DNA of 64,000 nucleotides from Tenuifilum thalassicum (GTDB lineage Bacteria > Bacteroidota > Bacteroidia > Bacteroidales > Tenuifilaceae): assembly GCF_013265555.1 (NCBI RefSeq), contig NZ_CP041345.1, positions 372,001-436,000 of the forward strand, read 5' to 3'. Made by a program: the position numbers and the translations under genes. Shown piece after piece: positions 27,968 through 36,994 of this stretch (within the stretch, counting starts at the first letter, position 1; each line of letters starts with the position of its first letter). Below the pieces are notes generated by a model. It saw nothing but the letters and a program-made list of their open reading frames with translations. It was not told the DNA's origin and did no database searches.

Positions 27968-29536
27968 TTAATGTTTCATGAACATAGGGTTTTTCCTGTG
28001 TTTGGTTCCTTGTTCGTAGGAGTAAGTTGCTTCAATCAGTAAAGGCTCATCCCAAGCTCTACCAATAAATGAAATACCAACTGGTAAACCGTTAATATCT
28101 CCCATAGGAACTGTTATGCTAGGATATCCAGCCATAGCAGCATACGAAGAGTTACCTCCAATGTAATGATCGCCTAATACTAAATCGGTTTTCCATGCTG
28201 GTGATCCTGTTGGTAATATTAATAAGTCAAGATCATTCTCGTTCATTACCCTATTAATACTTTCTCTTATCCCTTTTTGCATAGTTTCTAGGGCATGTTT
28301 GTATTCTGGAGAGTTCAAATCGCCTTTTCTTTGAGCTAGTTCAAGAATTTGCTGATCAAAATGTTGGAGTTCAATGCTGTCGTTCTTGTTAAAAATGATA
28401 AGTTCTTCTAGATTTTTAACAGGGGCTTTATCCCCAAGGCTACTAAAATAATTATTTAGCCCATCCTTAAATTCGTAGAGAAGCACTTCAAATTCTGCGC
28501 TATTCACCTCTGGGGCTATGGGAATATTCACGTTAACAACTACAGCTCCTAAACGTTGCAGGTCTTTAATTGCATTGTTCATCAGTGTATCTACCTTGTG
28601 GTGAAAACCAGCAGCATTTGCTATGTACCCTAAACGTTTCCCTTTGAGCCCATTAAGTTGAAGGAACTGAGTGTAATCGTTATAGAATTTTGCATTAGGG
28701 TCAAGGGTTTTTTGGTCTGATGAGTCGGGACCTACCATTGTGCCAAGGCTAATTGCAACATCTTCTACCGAACGACACATTGGTCCTGGCGTATCTTGCG
28801 TGAACGATATGGGAATTATCCCAGTTCGACTTATTAGGCCTACTGTAGGTTTTAAACCAACAACCCCATTATTATTTGAAGGACAAACAATTGAGCCATC
28901 GGTTTCGGTACCAATAGCAAATGCACATAGATTGGCAGAAACAGCCACTCCAGAACCAGAGCTTGAACCACAGGGATTTCTGTCTAGCACATAGGGGTTG
29001 CGTGTTTGCCCTCCGACTCCGCTCCATCCGCTCGACGATCGGCTTGACCTGAAATTTGCCCATTCGCTCAGATTAGATTTACCAATAATAACTGCACCTG
29101 CCTCACGCAACTTTTCGGCAATTTTACTATCGCGCCCAACAAATGAATTTTTTAATACGGTTGCACCAGCGGTTGTTGGCATGGAGTCGCTTGTCTCAAT
29201 GTTATCTTTTAGAACAACTGGAATTCCATGTAGAGGCCCTCTAACATGTCCTTCGGCCAGTTCCTTATCTAACTCTTGAGCAATTTTAATTGCATTGGGG
29301 TTTATGCTGATGATTGAGTTAAGGCAAGGCCCATTTTTATCGAGCAGTTCAATCCTTTTTAGATAATCCCCAACCACCTGCTCAATTGTAAACCTCTTGT
29401 TAATGTATCCATCGTGGAGCTCTTTTATTGTTATTTCTTCTAAATAAGCAGTTTTTTCGAGTTCTAAACTCTCATCTGATTGACATGATACCAGAAGAGC
29501 AGCTATTGATATTAGAACAGCTATACGTAGTTTCAT
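27968..29536 (-). CDS. amidase-signature lipoprotein
   Basis: The 522-residue protein carries a lipobox (ALLVSC, Cys18) and the amidase signature catalytic core: the Lys in IPVVLKDNIETSD, and the glycine-serine stretch PCGSSSGSGVAVSANLCAF followed by GTETDGSIVCPSNNNGVVGLKP with the cis-Ser and nucleophilic Ser. The enzyme hydrolyses a carbon-nitrogen amide. The lipid anchor and lack of GatB/GatC neighbours rule out a role as GatA; a periplasmic peptide or amide substrate is more likely. It is a single-gene unit between the WG and M16 genes. Confidence 0.92.
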   Translation of the reverse strand: MKLRIAVLISIAALLVSCQSDESLELEKTAYLEEITIKELHDGYINKRFTIEQVVGDYLKRIELLDKNGPCLNSIISINPNAIKIAQELDKELAEGHVRGPLHGIPVVLKDNIETSDSMPTTAGATVLKNSFVGRDSKIAEKLREAGAVIIGKSNLSEWANFRSSRSSSGWSGVGGQTRNPYVLDRNPCGSSSGSGVAVSANLCAFAIGTETDGSIVCPSNNNGVVGLKPTVGLISRTGIIPISFTQDTPGPMCRSVEDVAISLGTMVGPDSSDQKTLDPNAKFYNDYTQFLQLNGLKGKRLGYIANAAGFHHKVDTLMNNAIKDLQRLGAVVVNVNIPIAPEVNSAEFEVLLYEFKDGLNNYFSSLGDKAPVKNLEELIIFNKNDSIELQHFDQQILELAQRKGDLNSPEYKHALETMQKGIRESINRVMNENDLDLLILPTGSPAWKTDLVLGDHYIGGNSSYAAMAGYPSITVPMGDINGLPVGISFIGRAWDEPLLIEATYSYEQGTKHRKNPMFMKH

Positions 29537-29570
29537 AAATTTAATTTTTAATCAGATAAAACTAAGAAAA

Positions 29571-29605
29571 AAATAAAAGGTAGTCAATTCGACTACCTTT
29601 TATTT
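29571..29605 (-). terminator. intrinsic terminator after the M16 protease gene
   Basis: A perfect 15-base-pair stem, AAATAAAAGGTAGTC (29571-29585) and its complement (29591-29605), has a five-base loop. On the minus strand it runs into more T residues (29563-29570 are mostly A on the plus strand). It terminates the M16 protease transcript and could also work in the opposite direction. Confidence 0.85.
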
Positions 29606-29661
29606 CAACCATTTATGTAAAAGTTTACTTTGTAGGGTGTTTCATGGAGTTGTGTTAAGGA

Positions 29662-32538
29662 TTATTTGCTAAAAAGCTCATCCTCTTTGATTTTTACTAG
29701 TTTCCCGTACTTTGCAAATTCATTCATGTCGATATTTTTTTCATCACCCACAATCATATACACTGCAGGTTTTTCTTTCATCTTGCTAACGTAGAAGTTT
29801 TCAATGTCGTACCATGAAAGGTTACGATAAATTGGAAGTTTTATCTTTAGGGGGTCGGTCTCAAAACCTTGCTTACGCCAATATTCAACGGAGTTAGCCA
29901 GATACCTAAAAGAGGGACGCTTGGTTTGAGCCGAAAGAATTAAATGGTTTTTAATCATACCAATTCTTTCAGGTTTGGCAGGCATTTGCCTTATAAGGGT
30001 ATCAAGGGTTTCCATTGCAGTAAGTGTTTTGTCCGATTGGGTACCTACATAGCCTAGGAAGTTAACAGGATTACCTTTAACACGAGGGTACCTGAACGAA
30101 CCTCCTGCCGAATAGGCAAGCGAACGGTATTCGCGAATCTCTTGTAACATCAAACCAGAGAAACCACCACTAAAGTAGTCGTTAAAAGCATCAATATACG
30201 GAGCGTCATTAATTTGGAACGGTTCTCCATTAATGAATACGTACATTTTGCTTTGGCGTGCATTGGGTTTATTTACAAATAGGATGGTATTTTCTGTGTA
30301 TTGTTTCTTTGGTTTATCGAGTGGTGTGTTATCAATTTTGGGGCTAGCACTAAGTTTAAGATGTTTGTTTACTAGGTTTGAAATTGCCTGGGGATCTTTT
30401 TTCCCACAGTATGTTATAGTTGCCTTATAGGTTGTTGCTTCCTTAAAGGCGTTAATTAGCTGTTCTGCTTTTAGCTTTTTCAGTTGCTTAAGGGTTAACC
30501 TATTAATATAATCGGATTTCTCGCCATACAAACCATACTCAACCAGAGCGTCGGCAACGTTATCGGGTTCTGAACGCTCCATCTTTCGTTCTGTTTTTTC
30601 ACCGTTGATAATGTTTTTTAATTTATTCTGTTCTAGCTTTGGATCGGCAAGGATTAGGTTTAAAAGCTTAATGGTAGGTTCAAGATTGCTTTCAATTCCC
30701 GTAATGTTTAGTGTTGTTGTGTTGTCTGATGACCAAACCCAAAGCGATGTTCCCAGTTTTGCAAATTCATTTTTCAACGAGTTTACATCGTAGCTGCCGG
30801 CCCCAGCCATATTCATAGCCTGCGATGCATATTTAAGTAAAGGAATTTTCTCGTTCCCAACATGGAAACTAACAGAAAGTGAGAAGATATCGTTTTTGGG
30901 ATTTTCAACACAAAGTAGCTTGTGTCCACCTGCTAGCTCAATGTTTCTAAGGTCTTTATTAAAATCGATAAACTTAAATTCAGGGGTCCTAACAGGTATC
31001 GAATCAAAATGTTGTGCATATATACTTTTGGCTTCTTTGTTTTGCGTGAGGGGCTTAAAATCGGGTTTAGCAATTTTTTCCTTTTTAGGGAAGCCCATTT
31101 TGGAATAGAATGCCAGGTAATTTGGACCAAAAATTTCATTAGCAATCTTAACAATATCATCTTTGGTTATACTTTTAACCATATCGGGATAATTTAAAAC
31201 ATCATCGATACTTTTTCCTTGAGTAAACGCTTCGGTTAAGGTTAAAGCACGGTTTTCAATATTTTCAAGTTCTGTATTTGTGTTTCTGTAAATTTCTAGC
31301 TTAACCGATTCAAGAAGTTCCTCGTCGAATTCTCCTTTTTTAATTTTTTCAATTTCTTGTAGGACTAAGCCTTCAGCCTTTTTAAGACTTTGTCCAAAAA
31401 TCTTTGGAACTACAAAAATCATAACAGCTCCATGGTCCATGTAGGGCATCATTATCGATTGAGCAGCAATCACGTTACCATCTATAGAGAGCTTATCGAG
31501 TAAACCTGTTGAATAGCTGTTGTTTAATAAACGAGTCAAGACATCAACTAATGGCTTTTTAGGATCAGAAATTGAGGGTGCTCGATAACCTAGAAGTGCT
31601 AACTTGATAGGAGTTAATCTGGCTTGATGGAACTCTCTACCATTAAACGGCTTCTCATCCCATTTTTTGGGCTCGGGGAGTTCTTTTCGCTGCCATTTCC
31701 CAAACTTTTCTTCAATTATTGGAATGATCTCCTCGGAGTTGAAATCGCCTGAAAGGATTAGGGCCATGTTATTAGGAACGTAGTAGGTCTTAAAAAATTC
31801 ATACATCTTGGTTAGCGAAGGATTTTTTAAATCCTCAATAGTTCCTATAAGGGGTTGCTGTCCGTATGGGTGATTCTTAAAGAAATGTTTCTGAAATTCT
31901 TCCAGTAAACGGGATTGAAACATGTCGTTGTAAAGGTTCTTTTCCTCGTAAACAACCTCCAGTTCTGCTTGAAAACCTCTAAACACGGGTTCCATAAAGC
32001 GATGTGCATACAAGTCGAGCCAACGCTCAATCTGATTTGCAGGGAACTTATTGTAGAACAGAGTATTGTCGGGCCCTGTGCCTGCATTAATTTGCGATGA
32101 ACCTATCTCATTTAGGAGGTTGTTCATTTCGTTGGGTATGGCATACTTATTTGCCTCTACCGATTCCTCATTAATTGCTTTTTGAATTTGTTTCCTTATT
32201 TCAGGATCTTTTGTTTTGCCTAGGGAATCGTAAAGTTCAAAGATTTTGTCGATATGAGGCTTTTCATTTTCCCAATCAATAGTTCCCAATTGCTTGGTCC
32301 CCTTAAAAAGCATATGCTCCTGGTAGTGGGCCATTCCGGTTGCATCAGCAGGGTCGTTTTTGCCTCCAGTTTTAACTGCTACAACTCCAAATACTTCAGG
32401 CTTATCGTGTTGCTCATCGAGTATTACAGTTAAGCCATTGGGCAGTGTGAACTGCTTAATTTTATTGTTTTGAGCAAAAGGCTGAAATGCTAAGGCTACT
32501 AGCGCTAAAATCAGAAAATTCTTAATAAACTTTTTCAT
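29662..32538 (-). CDS. M16-family zinc metalloprotease (two-domain, pitrilysin-like)
   Basis: The 958-residue secreted protease has a signal peptide (IKNFLILALVALAFQPFAQ). The inverted zinc motif H-Y-Q-E-H is at residues 71-75, and EVVYEEKNLYNDMF near residue 195 provides the third zinc ligand. The second, inactive M16 half occupies about 520-940 and contains the R-S-L-A-Y-S segment typical of the substrate-binding half. It probably degrades peptides in the periplasm. Two M16 halves in one chain make it a pitrilysin-like single-chain enzyme. It has its own terminator. Confidence 0.94.
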   Translation of the reverse strand: MKKFIKNFLILALVALAFQPFAQNNKIKQFTLPNGLTVILDEQHDKPEVFGVVAVKTGGKNDPADATGMAHYQEHMLFKGTKQLGTIDWENEKPHIDKIFELYDSLGKTKDPEIRKQIQKAINEESVEANKYAIPNEMNNLLNEIGSSQINAGTGPDNTLFYNKFPANQIERWLDLYAHRFMEPVFRGFQAELEVVYEEKNLYNDMFQSRLLEEFQKHFFKNHPYGQQPLIGTIEDLKNPSLTKMYEFFKTYYVPNNMALILSGDFNSEEIIPIIEEKFGKWQRKELPEPKKWDEKPFNGREFHQARLTPIKLALLGYRAPSISDPKKPLVDVLTRLLNNSYSTGLLDKLSIDGNVIAAQSIMMPYMDHGAVMIFVVPKIFGQSLKKAEGLVLQEIEKIKKGEFDEELLESVKLEIYRNTNTELENIENRALTLTEAFTQGKSIDDVLNYPDMVKSITKDDIVKIANEIFGPNYLAFYSKMGFPKKEKIAKPDFKPLTQNKEAKSIYAQHFDSIPVRTPEFKFIDFNKDLRNIELAGGHKLLCVENPKNDIFSLSVSFHVGNEKIPLLKYASQAMNMAGAGSYDVNSLKNEFAKLGTSLWVWSSDNTTTLNITGIESNLEPTIKLLNLILADPKLEQNKLKNIINGEKTERKMERSEPDNVADALVEYGLYGEKSDYINRLTLKQLKKLKAEQLINAFKEATTYKATITYCGKKDPQAISNLVNKHLKLSASPKIDNTPLDKPKKQYTENTILFVNKPNARQSKMYVFINGEPFQINDAPYIDAFNDYFSGGFSGLMLQEIREYRSLAYSAGGSFRYPRVKGNPVNFLGYVGTQSDKTLTAMETLDTLIRQMPAKPERIGMIKNHLILSAQTKRPSFRYLANSVEYWRKQGFETDPLKIKLPIYRNLSWYDIENFYVSKMKEKPAVYMIVGDEKNIDMNEFAKYGKLVKIKEDELFSK

Positions 32539-32679
32539 TCTTTGTAATGGTTTTTGTTAAACTATAGACTTAAGTTGCTATTTGTTGTCTGTAAGTTACT
32601 GTAAAAATATATTGTTTCTGTTGAAACATAACACAAAAATCTTGTGATAAGACGAATGTGTTGCTTTTTTGTTACAAAA

Positions 32680-32711
32680 AAGCCGAAACAGCTAAAATAG
32701 CGTTTCGGCTT
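32680..32711 (-). terminator. intrinsic terminator after ilvE
   Basis: AAGCCGAAAC (32680-32689) pairs with GTTTCGGCTT (32702-32711). The inner GCTA-AAA-TAGC can extend the stem after a single bulged A. On the minus strand the hairpin is followed by six T residues. Confidence 0.85.
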
Positions 32712-32763
32712 AGTTTGGTTAACTATAAGGACAAAATAATGTTAGCATTCTGTTTTATGGCAA

Positions 32764-33783
32764 TTACTCAATTATGATAACCCAGCCATGCTTATCTTCA
32801 ATCTCTCCGTATTGAATACCAACAAGTGTTTCGTATAACTTGGTTGAGATAGGGCCTGGTTTTCCATCTTTACAGAAAGTGTAAACCTTGCCTGTTGCTA
32901 AATCTTTAATTTCACCTATTGGTGAGATGATAGCTGCAGTACCACAAGCGCCAACCTCCTCAAAGGTTTCTAACTCTTCAACGGGCACTGGACGACGTTC
33001 TACTTTTAGGCCCATATCTTCGGCAAGTTGAACAATGCTCTTATTTGTAATGGAACCTAATATAGAGGTTGATTTAGGAGTAATATAGGTATTGTCTTTA
33101 ATTCCGAAGAAGTTTGCTGCTCCAATCTCGTCGATATATTTCTTTTCTTTGGCATCGAGGTACATAGGTGAACCATATCCTGCTTTGTGGGCCTTTTCAA
33201 CGCCACGTAGGCTTGCAGCATAGTTTCCTCCAACCTTAAAAGTTCCAGTTCCTAGTGGTGCTGCTCTGTCGCTATCGCGAACAATTGCAATTTTAACAGG
33301 ATTGAAACCTTCCTTAAAGTATGGTCCTACAGGAGTAACAAAAACTATGAACATGTATTCACTTGATGGGCGAACGCCAACTTCAGGACCTGAGCCAAAT
33401 AGAAGTGGACGGATGTAGAGCGATGCTCCAGTACCATAAGGGGGTACAAACTCCTCGTTAAGTTTTACTGCTTTTACAATTGCTTCATAGAAAAGGTCTT
33501 CAGGAACTGGCGCCATTCTGATACCATCTGCAGAATGTTGTAGGCGCTTGGCGTTTTCTTCCCAACGGAAAAGGCGAATCTTGCCATCTTTTCCGCGGTA
33601 TGCCTTCATTCCCTCAAAGGCCTCCTGCCCATAGTGGAGGGCAGTAGCAGCCATATGGATGTTGATATATTCTGAGTCCGACACCTCAAGGTTGCCCCAT
33701 TTGCCATCCTTATAGTAGCATCGAACGTTATAGTTGGTTTTAACGTAACCAAATGGTAGGTTCTTCCAATCTAAATTTTGCAT
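32764..33783 (-). CDS. ilvE: branched-chain amino acid aminotransferase
   Basis: The 339-residue class IV PLP aminotransferase starts LDWKNLPFGYVKTNYNVR. Key motifs are YGQEAFEGMKAYR, IRPLLFGSGPEVGV, the PLP-lysine block FKVGGNYAASLRG, KYIDEIGAANFFGI and GTAAIISPIGEI. It catalyses the last step of Leu, Ile and Val synthesis and the first step of their breakdown, using glutamate/2-oxoglutarate. It is monocistronic, with a -7 box 40 bases upstream and a strong terminator. Confidence 0.96.
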   Translation of the reverse strand: MQNLDWKNLPFGYVKTNYNVRCYYKDGKWGNLEVSDSEYINIHMAATALHYGQEAFEGMKAYRGKDGKIRLFRWEENAKRLQHSADGIRMAPVPEDLFYEAIVKAVKLNEEFVPPYGTGASLYIRPLLFGSGPEVGVRPSSEYMFIVFVTPVGPYFKEGFNPVKIAIVRDSDRAAPLGTGTFKVGGNYAASLRGVEKAHKAGYGSPMYLDAKEKKYIDEIGAANFFGIKDNTYITPKSTSILGSITNKSIVQLAEDMGLKVERRPVPVEELETFEEVGACGTAAIISPIGEIKDLATGKVYTFCKDGKPGPISTKLYETLVGIQYGEIEDKHGWVIIIE

Positions 33784-33820
33784 GATCCCAAGTTTTATGG
33801 TTTGGATAATTCTTTACTCA

Positions 33821-33828
33821 CAAAGTTA
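33821..33828 (-). promoter_or_regulatory. -7 promoter box of ilvE
   Basis: CAAAGTTA is TAACTTTG on the minus strand, an exact TAnnTTTG. It would give a leader of about 30 nt. Confidence 0.6.
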
Positions 33829-33981
33829 AAGTAAAAATTATTTATTCGTTTCATATTTTTAGATATTTTATAGCTAAAAGGTTTAAAATGTAAGTTTCTG
33901 CCATGAAATATTTATAATTTGAAAGATTCTTTTTGATTTTTGTTCCCTTAATTCAGGTATGCTATGTGTTCATACAATAAT

Positions 33982-34430
33982 TTATATTGAATTTAACAAT
34001 GCTAAAATATCTTCACCAAATTTTGCAATTTTAGTTTCACCAAATCCCTTTATGGTTTGTAGTTCTTCCAATGTACGAGGTTTTACTTTGGCTATTGTAA
34101 TTAGTTCTGCATTGTGGCATATCATAAAATGTGGAATATTTAATGTTTTTGCCATGTCGTTTTTCCATTCTTTTAGTGCACAATAAATTTTCATCTCCTC
34201 ATCGGATAAACTGCTTTCGTCAGTAATGGAATTTTTTTCAGCTTTTATGTTTTGAATTTCAACTTTCTTATCGTCGTAAAAAACAAGATCCGACCAAAAA
34301 TTTGGATCGCCTTGAATTAGAGTAGTTGTTGTTTTTTTACGGAAACATTTTCTAAGAAATTGTTTATCTTTTCTAGATCCGGATAAAGGTTCTCTTTAGT
34401 GAGCCGTATATGAAAAACTTTTAACTTCAT
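33982..34430 (-). pseudogene. HRDC-domain protein gene with a frame break at an A7 run
   Basis: The N-terminal frame begins at ATG 34430 (MKLKVFHIRLTKENLYPDLEKINNF) and terminates soon after a run of seven A residues on the minus strand (T7 at 34332-34338). Shifting by -1 within that run opens a frame that continues through NFWSDLVFYDDKKVEIQ to an HRDC-like helix-hairpin-helix domain (ALKEWKNDMAKTLNIPHFMICHNAELITIAKVKPRTLEELQ) and stops at 33982. The joined protein, about 150 residues, resembles small HRDC-domain proteins of Bacteroidota that may bind nucleic acid. The break could be a real mutation, a sequencing error, or programmed slippage at A_AAA_AAA. Confidence 0.72.
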
Positions 34431-34442
34431 CTTATAATATTA

Positions 34443-34454
34443 ATTGATATCAAT
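34443..34454. promoter_or_regulatory. perfect 12-bp palindrome upstream of the HRDC gene
   Basis: ATTGATATCAAT is a perfect palindrome whose nearest base lies 13 bases before the HRDC gene start. It could be an operator for a dimeric regulator; no matching regulator is in view. Confidence 0.35.
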
Positions 34455-34551
34455 ATTTGTTTTGTTTCTTCAGCTTTACACTCGTGCAACATATGGGAGT
34501 TAAATCATAAAAGAGTTGATATGTAATTGTATGGTGTTCATAATTAAAGAA

Positions 34552-34836
34552 TTAGCTGCCAGGCAATGGAGTTCCAAATATTCCTACTGCCAGTTCAGCC
34601 CAAACTATTAGCAGTAAAATTAGAATGGCAATCACAATTGCAATTCGAAACTTTCGTCTTTTGATTTTTCTTAACGCAAATTCAATACTCAAACCTGAAG
34701 CAAGTAGAAGAACTGCTGCCACCAAAAAATCGGATGGTGTCCAATTCACCTCATTGCTTACTTGCATGGCAAAAAAGGGTACCATAAGTATTACCATAAT
34801 GGATAGCAGGATGATGATTAACCGTTTATTTTTCAT
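34552..34836 (-). CDS. small three-helix membrane protein
   Basis: The 94-residue protein has three hydrophobic helices (about 5-24, 35-53 and 64-88) and basic loops between the second and third (LRKIKRRKF). It ends VWAELAVGIFGTPLPGS, a motif I recall from small unannotated membrane proteins in Bacteroidota. There is no signal for a known transporter or toxin. It stands alone on the minus strand. Function unknown. Confidence 0.7.
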   Translation of the reverse strand: MKNKRLIIILLSIMVILMVPFFAMQVSNEVNWTPSDFLVAAVLLLASGLSIEFALRKIKRRKFRIAIVIAILILLLIVWAELAVGIFGTPLPGS

Positions 34837-35087
34837 GCTTTATCATTTTTATGTAATTGAGTTGCTTGCATTGCATTAATTGCTAATTTAATATATTTTA
34901 ATTAAATGGTGTTTTATCACTTTTTTTTGATGCTAGTTCGATTTTTTATGCATGCTTAATGTGTTGGTATGCAAGATAATAACAATTAGAAATAAATTTT
35001 CTAGCTAAAAAGAATAGGGAAAAGCTGTTGTAATGTATCATAAGGTAAACAGCAGGACGATAAATACTAACTTAAAAAGTTGCACTT

Positions 35088-36356
35088 ATGAAAAAGATAA
35101 ACCGCATATTACAAAAAAGTCTGAGGTACAGTTTTACTGCTGTAATGCTTGTAATCTCAGCAACATTGATGGCTCAAGATTTAAGCTATCAGCTTGTTAG
35201 TGGAGTTGTAAAGGATTCTAAAACTAAGGAACCCGTTGTTTTTGCAACAATTGCCGTCCCTGGAACTACAATAGGAACTGTAGCCAACGCCGATGGTGAA
35301 TTTACACTAAAAGTACCCAAATCACTTAATGCGAGTGAATTTGAGATTTATCATATTGGTTACAAAAATCGTTCTTTCCCAATTGTAACCGAAAAGAGTT
35401 CCAAAAAGAACGTATATTACATTGAGCCTGCCTCAATTGAAATTGAAAAGGTTGTTGTAAGACCATTCGATGCTCGTGACCTGATAAATGGAGCTATTTC
35501 AAACATTAGCAAGAATTATAGCAAAACGCCAGCTAGCTTAACCGCTTTTTATAGGGAAACAATTAAGCAGCGACGTAAGTATATTTCTATTGCTGAAGCT
35601 GTGGTCGAAATTTACAAGTCGGCTTACAACTTTACTTTTGAGTCCGATAAGGTTAAAATACTAAAAGGGCGCAGAGGCGAAAGTGTAAAAAAGGCCGACA
35701 CCCTCATGGTTAAAATGCAGGGTGGGCCCCATGTTGCACTTTATCTTGACATTGTAAAATATCCTGAACTAATTCTTTCACGCGAGGACATGCCCTATTA
35801 CGATTACGAGGTTGTTAATATTGTAAGCATTGACAATGAGCCCAACTATGTAATTAGTTTTACGCCAAATACACAGCTTGATTATCCTTTATACAAGGGC
35901 AAAATATACATTAATTCCGAAACGCTAGCTGTTACAATGGCTGAGTTTAGCATTGATTTATCCGACCCGCAAAAAGTGGCTCAGATCTTTGTACGGAAAA
36001 AACCTGCTGGGTTAATTTTTGAGCCTACTAGCACTACTTACTTGGTAACCTACAAAAAAATTGATAACACCTACTACTTGAACTATATGCGAAGCGAAAT
36101 CAAGTTCCGTGCCGACTGGAGAAAACGAATTTTCAAAACTTACTATACAGTAATGTCGGAAATGGCTATAACTGAGCGTAATTTTGATAAGGTGAATAAG
36201 ATAACTTACAGGGAGTCGTTTAAGCCAAACCTAGTACTTGCCGATAAGGTAAACGAATATTTTGATCCCGATTATTGGGGAGCTTACAATACAATTGAAC
36301 CTGATGAATCAATTGAATCGGCAATTAGAAAGCTTAACAAGAGGTTTAAGAAATAG
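35088..36356 (+). CDS. CarboxypepD_reg-like secreted protein, paralogue A
   Basis: The 422-residue protein has a signal peptide (to about residue 29) and a CarboxypepD_reg-like beta-sandwich (about 38-115, VSGVVKDSKTKEPVVFATIAVPGTTIGTVANADGEFTL). A long region of about 300 residues contains FYRETIKQRRKYISIAEAVVEIYKSAYNF and ends FDPDYWGAYNTIEPDESIESAIRKL. The same architecture and matching blocks occur in the STN-domain protein at 37944, so the two are paralogues that flank the ECF sigma/FecR pair. It lacks a TonB receptor barrel. A role at the outer membrane is inferred; the specific function is unknown. Confidence 0.75.
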   Translation: MKKINRILQKSLRYSFTAVMLVISATLMAQDLSYQLVSGVVKDSKTKEPVVFATIAVPGTTIGTVANADGEFTLKVPKSLNASEFEIYHIGYKNRSFPIVTEKSSKKNVYYIEPASIEIEKVVVRPFDARDLINGAISNISKNYSKTPASLTAFYRETIKQRRKYISIAEAVVEIYKSAYNFTFESDKVKILKGRRGESVKKADTLMVKMQGGPHVALYLDIVKYPELILSREDMPYYDYEVVNIVSIDNEPNYVISFTPNTQLDYPLYKGKIYINSETLAVTMAEFSIDLSDPQKVAQIFVRKKPAGLIFEPTSTTYLVTYKKIDNTYYLNYMRSEIKFRADWRKRIFKTYYTVMSEMAITERNFDKVNKITYRESFKPNLVLADKVNEYFDPDYWGAYNTIEPDESIESAIRKLNKRFKK

Positions 36357-36390
36357 AATGTTACGAAAAGGGAGCGCTGTTTCAATGTAT

Positions 36391-36398
36391 TAACTTTG
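36391..36398 (+). promoter_or_regulatory. -7 promoter box of the first ECF sigma operon
   Basis: TAACTTTG is an exact TAnnTTTG lying 60 bases before the ATG at 36459. It argues against a start codon further upstream. Confidence 0.6.
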
Positions 36399-36458
36399 CT
36401 TTTTGAAACAGCCTCTTCCATTTTGCTAAATTTGTTAAAATTTAATAGTAAACGCTTG

Positions 36459-36986
36459 ATGCATTCGGCAAAAAAAGATGATGACCTAAGAAAATTTGAA
36501 CAGCTATTTAAAAGCTATTACGAGCCTTTGTGTCGTTATGCATACTCTTTTGTTCTTGATGCCGATGAAGCAGAAGAGATTGTTCAAGAGTTCTTTTATC
36601 AGTTTTGGTTAAAACGGAAAAAGATTTCCATAAAGTTTTCTATGAAATCATACATGTATCGTTCTATAAGAAATAGATGCATTCGCTTTCTTCAGCATAA
36701 GAAACTGGAAGATATGTATTCTAGTCAAAACGTTCTTTCCCTTAGCGCAGATACACCTCAAGATGAACTTGACAGAAATCAGCTAAATGAGGTTGTTCAA
36801 GAAACTCTTAAATCGTTACCAAGTCGTATTCGTCGTACTTTTTTGCTTAGTCGGGTTAACGGATTAAAATATAAGGAAATAGCAAAACTTTTGAGTGTGT
36901 CAATTAAAACAGTTGAAGCCGATATGGGAAAGGCTCTTTTAGAGCTTAGAACTCAGTTAGTCCGTCGGGGGTTTATTAATAAATAG
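36459..36986 (+). CDS. ECF-type RNA polymerase sigma factor (first cassette)
   Basis: The 175-residue protein has sigma region 2 (FEQLFKSYYEPLCRYAYSFVLDADEAEEIVQEFFYQFW) and region 4 with its helix-turn-helix (LPSRIRRTFLLSRVNGLKYKEIAKLLSVSIKTVEADMGKAL). I place the start at ATG 36459 because upstream in-frame TTG codons fall in the promoter box. It should be held by the FecR-like anti-sigma encoded eight bases downstream and released by a periplasmic signal passed through an STN-domain partner. Confidence 0.93.
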   Translation: MHSAKKDDDLRKFEQLFKSYYEPLCRYAYSFVLDADEAEEIVQEFFYQFWLKRKKISIKFSMKSYMYRSIRNRCIRFLQHKKLEDMYSSQNVLSLSADTPQDELDRNQLNEVVQETLKSLPSRIRRTFLLSRVNGLKYKEIAKLLSVSIKTVEADMGKALLELRTQLVRRGFINK

Positions 36987-36994
36987 CAGAAACC

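Noticed and set aside
28998-29279. Plus-strand frames inside the amidase gene
   Set aside because: Antisense shadows; the minus frame has a lipobox and the full amidase signature.
36396-36458. Upstream TTG start of the first ECF sigma gene
   Set aside because: The TTG is part of the -7 box TAACTTTG, and the extra residues do not resemble an ECF N-terminus.
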